11,843 nt of DNA from assembly GCA_050742255.1 (NCBI GenBank), contig JBOGHU010000131.1, forward strand, positions 1 to 11,843. The letters are read 5' to 3'. This stretch comes from JBOGHU01 sp050742255 (GTDB lineage Bacteria > Actinomycetota > Acidimicrobiia > Acidimicrobiales > CADCSY01). This document shows, piece after piece, positions 1 through 5,611 of this stretch (the stretch's first letter is position 1; each line of letters begins with the position of its first letter). The notes beneath the pieces were generated by a model that worked only from the letters and a program-made list of their open reading frames with translations, ran no database searches and had not been told where the DNA came from. The position numbers were made by a program, and so were the translations under genes.

Positions 1-1
1 G

Positions 2-247
2 GAGTGGACCTCGGGCAAGCTGCTGTGGGAGTCCGGTCGGTGGGAGATCCCGTTTGGTGACGGCATCCCCATCCCGCCGTTCACCGTCAACTACGAGAAC
101 GTCTCCCATCTCATCGTGGTCACGATCTACGGCGTGTTCCTCGGGATGCACGTCATGGCGTGGTTCATGTGGCAGAACCGGGCGAAGCCGAAGCCGCTGG
201 AGATCCCCGCATCGCAATACGGGCGTCCGCTGGTGAAGCAGGGCTAG
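2..247 (+). CDS. C-terminal end of an unrecognised membrane protein (5' end outside window)
   Basis: An open frame enters from the left edge and ends at TAG 245-247, leaving 81 residues. They contain a Trp-rich, Pro-rich stretch (residues about 1-35, with IPFGDGIPIPPFTVNYEN) and one hydrophobic segment (about 37-59, HLIVVTIYGVFLGMHVMAWF). A short basic tail follows (RAKPKPLEI), so the C-terminus is probably cytoplasmic. There are no Cys residues and no cofactor motif in the visible part. The gene ends 13 nt before the ferredoxin gene and runs in the same direction, so it probably belongs to the same transcription unit and may be the membrane partner of that ferredoxin or an accessory subunit of the bc complex. 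I do not recognise the family. The open frame and spacing are seen; the role is inference. Confidence 0.75.
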   Translation, partial: EWTSGKLLWESGRWEIPFGDGIPIPPFTVNYENVSHLIVVTIYGVFLGMHVMAWFMWQNRAKPKPLEIPASQYGRPLVKQG

Positions 248-260
248 GTAGACAGGTCCC

Positions 261-677
261 ATGGCCCGCACCGACGCCAACCCGCCGATGCCAGAGTTTC
301 GGACCGACTACGTCCTCCAGGAGGTGTCGCACGACTACCTCACCAAGGCGGTCAAGCCGAAGCAGTTCATCCACATCGACCAGTCCGAGTGCATCACCTG
401 CGAGGGCTGCGTCGACATCTGCCCCTGGAAATGCATCTACATGGTCACGCCCGACGCCATCGACCTGGCGGTCGAGACCGAGCGGCCGGGCGACGACCCC
501 AATGACGAGTACGTGTTCGTGATCGACGACGACGTGTGCACCCGTTGCGCGCTCTGCGTCGACCGCTGCCCGACGGGCGTGATCATCCTCGGCAAGCTGG
601 TCGATCCCGACGCCGGCGGCGACGCCCACCAGCGCACCAACACCCACGGGTACGCCTACGGGATGCGGCTGGGGTAG
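261..677 (+). CDS. Dicluster 4Fe-4S ferredoxin-type protein
   Basis: A 138-residue soluble protein with two classic [4Fe-4S] motifs of the form CxxCxxCxxxCP: Cys44/47/50/54 (CITCEGCVDICP) and Cys93/96/99/103 (CTRCALCVDRCPTGVI). Each cluster probably takes its fourth ligand from the other motif, as in bacterial 2[4Fe-4S] ferredoxins. The motifs are about 38 residues apart, with an acidic loop (TERPGDDPNDEY) between them, which is longer than in minimal ferredoxins. An extra Cys58 lies in CPWKC. There is no signal peptide or membrane helix, so it should be cytoplasmic. ATG 261 is chosen because it follows the upstream stop closely; ATG 288 is an alternative. Its stop overlaps the ribosome-binding site of the cytochrome b gene, so the two are probably translationally coupled. 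It could pass electrons between a low-potential donor and the quinone/bc module; that role is inference. Confidence 0.93.
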   Translation: MARTDANPPMPEFRTDYVLQEVSHDYLTKAVKPKQFIHIDQSECITCEGCVDICPWKCIYMVTPDAIDLAVETERPGDDPNDEYVFVIDDDVCTRCALCVDRCPTGVIILGKLVDPDAGGDAHQRTNTHGYAYGMRLG

Positions 678-684
678 GAGGAGG
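676..684 (+). promoter_or_regulatory. Strong ribosome-binding site that fixes the cytochrome b start
   Basis: AGGAGGAGG lies 7 nt upstream of GTG 692 and overlaps the ferredoxin stop codon (675-677). It decides for GTG 692 over an in-frame ATG at 536, which lies deep inside the ferredoxin gene and would give a protein with a meaningless Arg-rich start. Confidence 0.85.
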
Positions 685-691
685 CGCACGC

Positions 692-1471
692 GTGGCCAAG
701 ACCATCGAGAGCAAGCCGAGCGTCGGCGAGCGGATCAACAAGCTCTCCAACACGATCCAGGGCTCCCAGGCGTGGAGCTCGATCTTCCGGCCGGGGTCGA
801 TCTTCCGGAAGGGCTACACGGACAGCCCCCGGAACCGCTCCTACGTGATCATGAACTCGGTGCTCTACCACCTGCACCCGGTGAAGGTGAAGCGCCACGC
901 GGTCAAGGTCAGCTACACGCTGTGCCTGGGCGGTCTGAGCTTCTTCCTGTTCATCCTGCTGACAGTGACCGGCATCTTCTTGATGTTCTTCTACCGGCCG
1001 ACCGCGGCGCAGGCGTGGGACGACATCGCCCAGCTGCACACGTCGATCAGCTTCGGCCTGCTGATCCGGAACATGCACCGATGGGCCGCCCACCTCATGG
1101 TGATCTCGGTGTTCCTGCACATGGCCCGCGTCTTTTACCACGGCGCCTACAAGCCGCCCCGGGAGTTCAATTGGGTGATCGGCGTCATCCTGCTCACGCT
1201 CACGCTGCTGCTGTCGTTCACCGGCTACCTGCTGCCGTGGGACCAGCTGGCGTTGTGGGCCGTCACCGTAGGCACGAACATGATGGGCTACACGCCGGTG
1301 TTCGGGAACCAGGTGCGCTTCGTGCTGCTCGGTGGCGCCGAGATCAGCTCCAACACGCTGCTGCGGTGGTACGTGCTGCACGTGCTGATGCTGCCGTTCG
1401 TGATCGTGATCTTCATGGCCATCCACTTCTGGCGAGTCCGCAAGGACGGCGGCATCTCCGGGCCCCTCTGA
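692..1471 (+). CDS. qcrB: Cytochrome b, b6-type N-terminal haem-binding half
   Basis: A 259-residue membrane protein carrying the two b haems of a quinol:cytochrome c oxidoreductase. Haem ligands are His129/His143 (HRWAAH...FLH, 14 apart) and His230/His245 (15 apart). The 15 spacing is the b6/Firmicutes pattern; mitochondrial-type cytochrome b has 14. Further b6-like signatures are CLGG at 78-81, YRPT at 101-104, KPPREFNWV, TGYLLPWDQ and the C-terminal GISGPL, where b6 proteins end. Cys78 aligns with the Cys that binds haem c_n/c_i covalently in b6. About four hydrophobic helices are visible (about 76-100, 124-147, 161-180, 227-246). The N-terminus is some 40 residues longer than plant b6. 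The Qo-site Pro-Trp motif half is encoded by the next gene, 4 nt downstream. petB would be an equally fair name. The start is GTG 692, set by the ribosome-binding site. Confidence 0.95.
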   Translation: MAKTIESKPSVGERINKLSNTIQGSQAWSSIFRPGSIFRKGYTDSPRNRSYVIMNSVLYHLHPVKVKRHAVKVSYTLCLGGLSFFLFILLTVTGIFLMFFYRPTAAQAWDDIAQLHTSISFGLLIRNMHRWAAHLMVISVFLHMARVFYHGAYKPPREFNWVIGVILLTLTLLLSFTGYLLPWDQLALWAVTVGTNMMGYTPVFGNQVRFVLLGGAEISSNTLLRWYVLHVLMLPFVIVIFMAIHFWRVRKDGGISGPL

Positions 1472-1475
1472 TGCG

Positions 1476-2303
1476 ATGACTGAGATCCCCGAACACCTGC
1501 GTAAGCGAGCCGAGGAGGCCCGCAAGAAGGCCGAAGCCGCCAAGGGCGGCGACGCGTCGGAACCGGTGGCGGATTCTGGGGCCGGGGCTCCGGAATCCAC
1601 CCCCAGTTCGGAAGGCGCTCCCAGTTCTGAAAGGGAGAGCCGCATCCCGGCCCATCTGCTCGAGCGGTCGAAGGCGGCCCGTGAACGCTCCGCCGGTGGC
1701 GAGGGCGCTGGGGCCGGGGCGGCGACCGCAACGGTCACACCGGCCGCAGCGGCGGCTACGGCCACGGTCACCGCACCCGCCGGGCCCCCGCTGGCCGCCG
1801 GCCCCGGTGGTCACACCCAGCGGTTGCTCACGGTGGTGCGGGCCGGGTCGATCCAGGACGTGAAGGCGGCGCCGGTCGACAAGGTGCACGTGTGGCCCCA
1901 CCTGCTCGTGGTCGAGTTCGTGTCGCTGCTGTTGATGTCGGCGTTCCTCCTGGTGTTCTCCATCCTGGTGAATGCGCCGCTTCTCCAGCTCGCCAACGTC
2001 AACCAGACGCCGAACCCGTCGAAGGCGCCGTGGTACTTCCTCGGCCTCCAGGAGCTGCTGACGATGTTCCACCCGATGGTCGCCGGCGTGACCATCCCCG
2101 GCATCGGCCTGTTCGCGCTGATCCTCGCCCCGTACACCGACCGCAACCCGTCCAACAAGCCCGAAGACCGCAAGTTCGCCATCGCCTTGATGACCGTGCA
2201 CCTGATGTTCTGGGCGGTCCTGGTGATGATCGGCGTGTTCTTCCGCGGTCCCGGCTTCAACTTCACCTTCCCGTGGCGGGAAGGCCTGTTCTTCGACCTC
2301 TAG
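1476..2303 (+). CDS. Cytochrome b C-terminal half (subunit IV/PetD-like) with long N-terminal linker
   Basis: A 275-residue protein. Residues about 140-275 are the membrane part, resembling subunit IV of b6f: helices about 142-166, 207-220 and 235-257, with the Qo-loop motif NPSKAPWYFLGLQELL at 180-195. The canonical PEWY Glu is absent; the sequence reads APWY (184-187). Residues 1-120 are polar and low in complexity (Ala, Glu, Ser, Pro, Thr) and probably disordered in the cytoplasm. Within them a basic motif occurs twice: IPEHLRKRAEEARKK (4-18) and IPAHLLERSKAARER (57-71). The DNA for the stretch between them contains a 54 nt palindromic repeat (1558-1611). There is no clear Shine-Dalgarno at ATG 1476, but the cytochrome b stop is 4 nt upstream, so reinitiation is likely. 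It should pair with the preceding gene product to form a complete cytochrome b. The family assignment is firm for the C-terminal half only. Confidence 0.92.
   Translation: MTEIPEHLRKRAEEARKKAEAAKGGDASEPVADSGAGAPESTPSSEGAPSSERESRIPAHLLERSKAARERSAGGEGAGAGAATATVTPAAAAATATVTAPAGPPLAAGPGGHTQRLLTVVRAGSIQDVKAAPVDKVHVWPHLLVVEFVSLLLMSAFLLVFSILVNAPLLQLANVNQTPNPSKAPWYFLGLQELLTMFHPMVAGVTIPGIGLFALILAPYTDRNPSNKPEDRKFAIALMTVHLMFWAVLVMIGVFFRGPGFNFTFPWREGLFFDL
1558..1611. repeat. 54 nt imperfect palindrome, copy 1 (inside the subunit IV gene)
   Basis: Pairing position i with 55-i gives a 26-bp hairpin with 20 Watson-Crick pairs, 2 G-T pairs and 4 mismatches. The inner part, GGATTCTGGGGC (1571-1582) against GCTCCGGAATCC (1587-1598), pairs fully apart from two G-T pairs. 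Aligned without gaps to 5541-5594 it is identical at 40 of 54 positions by hand count. Its length is a multiple of three, and it is read in frame as part of the disordered linker. The right foot (CCCAGTTCGGAA, 1602-1613) is repeated nearly exactly 18 nt later (CCCAGTTCTGAA, 1620-1631). It looks like a REP-like or miniature repeat that became coding; that origin is inference. Confidence 0.75.
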
Positions 2304-2311
2304 GCGCGCTG

Positions 2312-3178
2312 ATGAACGCACTGATCATCGCCATCCCGGTGCTGGTGTTGCTCGCCGGCATCCTCCTCCTCGGCGCCGCGCGTCGCCGCGACACCGGCGA
2401 GGCCATCGGCACGCTCAGCCGCGAGACGCGCAAGCGCGACCGGTCGGCGGCCGCGGTGCCCGAGGAGCGAGCCCAGCCGGATCAGCGCGAGGTCGAGCGG
2501 TCGGCCGAGCTGGTCTGGCGCCAACCGCCGGCCGACGTCGAGCTGGCGGCCGACCGGGCGCCGGTGCCGTGGACGCCCCCGGAGCCCGAGGCCCTGGCCG
2601 TCACTCGACGCCAGTTCCTGAACCGCTCCGTGATCGGCGTCTCGACCTTCGGGCTGTCGGCCTTCGGCGTGTCGATCATCGGCATGTTGTGGCCGGCGGG
2701 GTCGGGCGGGTTCGGCGGCAAGATCGCCATCGGTACCCTCGACGACATCCGCACCGCCATCGGCGAGGGCAACGGCTTCGCCTACTACCCCGAGGCCCGC
2801 ACGTGGGTGACCGAGTACCCGAGCGCGGCGATCGACAAGGCCCGGCAGGCGTACTCGGCCCCCGAGCTGGTGGCCATGGAGGCGGGCTTCGTGCCGCTGT
2901 ACCAGAAGTGCGTCCATCTCGGCTGCCGCGTGCCGGAGTGCGAAACGTCGCAGTGGTTCGAGTGCCCGTGCCACGGCTCGCAGTACAACCGGGTCGGCGA
3001 GAAGAAGGGCGGCCCGGCGCCGCGGGGTCTCGACCGGTTCCCCGTCACCATCGACGGCGATCGCATCACGGTCGACACCAACCCCGGCACCATCATCCTC
3101 GGCCCGCCGATCGGCACGAACACCACCGGTCAGGAAGCCGAGGGCCCGCACTGCATCGGCGGGGGCGGCGAGCACTGA
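2312..3178 (+). CDS. qcrA: Rieske [2Fe-2S] iron-sulphur protein of the bc complex
   Basis: A 288-residue protein that takes electrons from quinol at the Qo site and passes them to cytochrome c. Box I is CVHLGC (200-205) and box II is CPCHGSQYN (218-226). Cluster ligands should be Cys200, His202, Cys218 and His221, with Cys205-Cys220 as the disulphide. A twin-arginine-like motif TRRQFLN (98-104) precedes a hydrophobic segment (about 106-127), the usual Tat signal-anchor of Rieske proteins. An extra helix lies at the N-terminus (about 2-21), followed by a charged cytoplasmic loop (24-97), so there are two predicted helices. Mycobacterial-type QcrA proteins have three. ATG 2312 is 8 nt after the subunit IV stop, with no strong ribosome-binding site, so translation is probably coupled. 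Confidence 0.95.
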   Translation: MNALIIAIPVLVLLAGILLLGAARRRDTGEAIGTLSRETRKRDRSAAAVPEERAQPDQREVERSAELVWRQPPADVELAADRAPVPWTPPEPEALAVTRRQFLNRSVIGVSTFGLSAFGVSIIGMLWPAGSGGFGGKIAIGTLDDIRTAIGEGNGFAYYPEARTWVTEYPSAAIDKARQAYSAPELVAMEAGFVPLYQKCVHLGCRVPECETSQWFECPCHGSQYNRVGEKKGGPAPRGLDRFPVTIDGDRITVDTNPGTIILGPPIGTNTTGQEAEGPHCIGGGGEH

Positions 3179-3182
3179 CATG

Positions 3183-3218
3183 GCTTGCGCCCGCTCGCGT
3201 CTCTGCTTGCGCCCGCTC
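3183..3218. repeat. 14 nt direct repeat (two copies)
   Basis: GCTTGCGCCCGCTC occurs at 3183-3196 and again, identical, at 3205-3218, a 22 nt period. The surrounding DNA is rich in related GCTC/CGCT words. The repeat lies directly after the Rieske stop codon and is not part of a recognised gene. Confidence 0.7.
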
Positions 3219-3274
3219 CGCTCGCCCTGGGGGCTCGCTTCGTCGGGCGCTACGCGTGCCGTCCGGCGCGTGGG

Positions 3275-3289
3275 GGCGGCTTCGCCGCT
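3275..3289. repeat. Short hairpin in the spacer
   Basis: GCGGC (3276-3280) and GCCGC (3284-3288) are perfect inverted repeats around a TTC loop, and flanking G/T can add a wobble pair. No T-run follows, so an intrinsic terminator is not supported. It may only reflect the base composition. Confidence 0.35.
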
Positions 3290-3348
3290 ACGGCTTCACC
3301 TCCGGGCCGGTCTCGCCAGCCTGTCCTGTGCGAGTGCGCTGGATCTCT

Positions 3349-3354
3349 GAGGAG
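3349..3354 (+). promoter_or_regulatory. Ribosome-binding site for cytochrome c and a possible four-codon leader
   Basis: GAGGAG lies 13 nt before ATG 3368, longer than usual, and only 2 nt before ATG 3357. The latter opens a four-codon frame (MSTT) whose TGA (3369-3371) overlaps ATG 3368 as ATGA. Translation of the cytochrome c gene may therefore start by reinitiation. This is a weak inference from spacing. Confidence 0.45.
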
Positions 3355-3367
3355 CGATGAGCACCAC

Positions 3368-4561
3368 ATGATCAACGCTGCCGCGATGTTCGCGACTGTG
3401 TACCGGACGATCGGCCTTGTGCTGATGGTCGTCGTCCTGGCTGTCTTCGTCGCGTACGTCATCGTCAACGTCCGGTGGACAGGCAAACCGGAGCTTGGCA
3501 GCGAGCTCGAGGTCGCCGCGAACCGCAAGCCCTACTACGACGACGAGACCCTCGAGGGTCCCAAGCTCGACAAGTCCTTGACGGTGGGCCTGCTCACGCT
3601 GGTGGTACTCGCCGTCGGGCTGCCCTTCTACTGGATCATGGAGCCGGCCCGGCAGGAGAACGCGGCGGGCAACTTCAACCGGCAGTTCACCGAGCGCGGT
3701 GAGGCCATGTTCGCTCCGACGGGCGACAACCTGCAGGCGCTCAACTGCGCCGGTTGCCACGGCTCCGAGGGGGTCGGCGGCGTCGCGCCCTTCAACCGCA
3801 CGCTGCCGAACGGCGACATCGAGCCCGTCGAGTGGCGCGCTCCGGCGCTCAACACCGTGCTGTTGCGCCACAGCCGCGAGGAGGTGACCTTCATCCTCAC
3901 CTTCGGCCGCCCGGGCACGCCGATGCCGGCGTGGGGCGTCGAGGGCGGCGGCCCGCTGAACGAGCAGCAGGTGCAGAACCTCGTCGACTACCTCGAGAGC
4001 ATCCAGTTGTCGCCCGATGAGGCACAGCAGCAGGCGCAGGAAGCGCTCGACGCTGCCATGGCGCTCAACGCCGACGACGGCCGGCCGCTGTTCGGCAGCG
4101 AGGGCGAGGCGCTGTTCAACCTCGGTCTCGTGCAGAGCGACGCCACCGATGTCAGCTGTAGTCGCTGCCACACCAACGGGTGGTCGTTCTTCGAGCTCGA
4201 GACCGTCGGCACCGAAGAGGTCGACGGCCAGGAGCAGTCCATCTACTCGCGGGAGAGCTACGACGAGATCGCCGAGATCTCCGGCTGCGGCGGCGCCTTC
4301 GCGCCCAACCTGTGCGACGGTGCCACCGAGCGCCAGTTCCCGGAGGAGGCCGACCACGTCACCTTCATCACCGACGGGTCGGAGAACGGTATCGGCTACG
4401 GCGTGACCGGCCAGGGCGACGGCCTCATGCCGGGCTTCGGGTTCCGTCCCCAGGAGGAGGCGCTGTGGTGGATCAACGGCGGTCAAGCGCGTGACCCGAG
4501 CCCGGGCGTGCTCACCGCCGAGATGATCGAGGCCATCGTCGACTACGAGCGGGACCTCTGA
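3368..4561 (+). CDS. Membrane-anchored dihaem cytochrome c of the bc complex
   Basis: A 397-residue protein with two haem c sites, CAGCH (127-131) and CSRCH (264-268). Probable axial Met ligands are Met186 in TPMPAWG and Met354 in LMPGFGF. Two hydrophobic helices lie at the N-terminus (about 14-35 and 72-91), so both haem domains (100-215 and about 235-397) should face the outside, joined by a Gln/Ala-rich helical linker (215-232). Two more Cys (307, 316) lie between the second haem site and its Met and may form a disulphide. Actinobacterial QcrC is also dihaem but, in the forms I know, is anchored mainly at the C-terminus, so this layout differs. It probably carries electrons from the Rieske protein to a terminal oxidase. 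ATG 3368 is chosen because the family-like helix begins just after it. The stop overlaps the next start by 1 nt. Confidence 0.93.
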   Translation: MINAAAMFATVYRTIGLVLMVVVLAVFVAYVIVNVRWTGKPELGSELEVAANRKPYYDDETLEGPKLDKSLTVGLLTLVVLAVGLPFYWIMEPARQENAAGNFNRQFTERGEAMFAPTGDNLQALNCAGCHGSEGVGGVAPFNRTLPNGDIEPVEWRAPALNTVLLRHSREEVTFILTFGRPGTPMPAWGVEGGGPLNEQQVQNLVDYLESIQLSPDEAQQQAQEALDAAMALNADDGRPLFGSEGEALFNLGLVQSDATDVSCSRCHTNGWSFFELETVGTEEVDGQEQSIYSRESYDEIAEISGCGGAFAPNLCDGATERQFPEEADHVTFITDGSENGIGYGVTGQGDGLMPGFGFRPQEEALWWINGGQARDPSPGVLTAEMIEAIVDYERDL

Positions 4562-5535
4562 TGGGGCGGCTGCTCGCGCACGTCGATCTGCTCGCGGCCA
4601 TCTCGTGGTCGCCCGAGATCCGCAACATCCTGAGCCTGCTGGTCGGCCTCGGCGTCCTGGTCGGCTCGCTCTACCTGATCGTCGCCACGAACACGGGCAT
4701 CCGCACCGGGGTGCTGATCGCCCTGGCGTCTCTCTTCGGCTGGATGATGATCATGGGCATCATCTGGTGGATCTACGGGATCGGCATGAAGGGCGAAGCA
4801 CCGTCCTGGCACGTGGCGGATCCGAACACCGAGTTGGCCCAGATGGCGAACGAGGAGGCGAACCGCCTGCGCTTCGCCCTCGAGGACCTGCCGACGCCGC
4901 AAGAGGTCATCGACGATCATCCCGAGCTGCTCGAGGAGGTGCTGCCGCCCGACGCGCCGCCCGAGCGGGAGGCGACGCTGACGCTCGGCGAGCTCATCGA
5001 GGCCGACCCGTCGCTCGTCGACGAGTACGGCATCGACGAGGCGCTCGGCGGCTGGACGCTGTTGGCCGTGTCGGACCGGCAGCGAGGCGACGCCCTCGCC
5101 GTGGTGCAGGCCAACCTGGGGCCGGAGGGAGCGGCGCTGGCCGGCGAGGGCGAGATCTCCGAGTCGGCGGACTACGTCGTGCGCGACACGTTCAGCCTCG
5201 GCGGCAAGCCCCAGCGCGACGACAACTCGATGTGGGGACGGGTGACGTACGAGCTGTCGACGTGGTGGCACTGGAGCCACCCGACGCACTACGCCATCGT
5301 GCAGGTGGCGCCGGCGGTCGAGCAGGAGGCCGAGCCCGGCGAGGCGGCGCCACCGGCCCGGATCGACGAGAGCGAGCCGGTGCTGTCGGTGCTGCTGGTG
5401 CGAGATCTCGGCGACCTGCGTTTCCCGGCCGCCATGGTGACGATCATCTTCGGCGTGCTGTTCGGGGTGACGTGCAACACGCTGCATCGGCGCGACAAGG
5501 CGGTGGCCACAGCACGAGCGGCCGCGGCCGTCTAG
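4561..5535 (+). CDS. Unrecognised membrane protein of the bc cluster
   Basis: A 324-residue protein whose ATG overlaps the cytochrome c stop by 1 nt (TGATG), so it is almost certainly co-translated with it. There are two close N-terminal helices (about 22-42 and 49-73, the second with WMMIMGIIWWIYG), a polar acidic middle of about 210 residues rich in Glu, Asp, Ala and Pro, and one C-terminal helix (about 288-306) followed by a basic tail HRRDK. A Trp/His cluster lies at about 229-242 (YELSTWWHWSHPTHY). There is no haem c motif, only a single Cys near the C-terminus, and no motif of a known enzyme that I can identify. Position suggests an accessory or assembly subunit of the bc complex, or of its link to the oxidase. 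That is inference; the family is unknown to me. Confidence 0.88.
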   Translation: MGRLLAHVDLLAAISWSPEIRNILSLLVGLGVLVGSLYLIVATNTGIRTGVLIALASLFGWMMIMGIIWWIYGIGMKGEAPSWHVADPNTELAQMANEEANRLRFALEDLPTPQEVIDDHPELLEEVLPPDAPPEREATLTLGELIEADPSLVDEYGIDEALGGWTLLAVSDRQRGDALAVVQANLGPEGAALAGEGEISESADYVVRDTFSLGGKPQRDDNSMWGRVTYELSTWWHWSHPTHYAIVQVAPAVEQEAEPGEAAPPARIDESEPVLSVLLVRDLGDLRFPAAMVTIIFGVLFGVTCNTLHRRDKAVATARAAAAV

Positions 5536-5540
5536 AAAAC

Positions 5541-5594
5541 CCGAACTGGTGGCGAGTTCTGGGGCCACGGCCCGAGAAGTCACCTCCGGTTCTG
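5541..5594. repeat. 54 nt imperfect palindrome, copy 2 (junction of bc and nuo clusters)
   Basis: Left arm 5541-5566 and right arm 5569-5594 pair over 26 positions, with 20 Watson-Crick pairs, 1 G-T and 5 mismatches, around a 2 nt centre (5567-5568). It begins 6 nt after the stop of the preceding gene. Compared with 1558-1611, mismatches at pairs 2/53, 10/45 and 13/42 are shared. Pair 15/40 is G-C in one copy and A-T in the other, a compensatory change. No T-run follows, so it is not a standard intrinsic terminator, but as RNA it could stall or protect the transcript between the two clusters. It may be a mobile REP-like element. Confidence 0.75.
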
Positions 5595-5611
5595 ACCGTG
5601 ATGAGCACAAC

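Larger units (their letters stand above)
3179..3367. other. Repeat-bearing GC-rich spacer between Rieske and cytochrome c genes
   Basis: This 189 nt gap is the longest non-coding stretch in the window. It contains a 14 nt direct repeat and a small hairpin, listed separately. The cytochrome c frame stays open back to 3185, but the translation there is Arg/Ala/Pro-rich without family character and lacks a ribosome-binding site, so I treat it as non-coding. A 56-codon frame from ATG 3180 to TGA 3350 is also open but unconvincing. I see no clear -35/-10 promoter and no U-tract terminator. Confidence 0.6.

Noticed and set aside
536..691. Extended cytochrome b start at ATG 536
   Set aside because: This part lies inside the ferredoxin gene in another frame, and a strong AGGAGGAGG site serves GTG 692.
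3180..3350. Open frame of 56 codons starting 2 nt after the Rieske stop
   Set aside because: The product is an Arg/Leu/Ser/Ala-rich sequence without motif, has no good ribosome-binding site, and lies on repetitive DNA. It is likely a chance frame in GC-rich sequence.
3185..3367. Upstream in-frame extension of cytochrome c to ATG 3185
   Set aside because: The added 61 residues are Arg/Ala/Pro-rich, without membrane or haem features, and cover the direct repeats. ATG 3368 directly precedes the first helix and follows a GAGGAG site.
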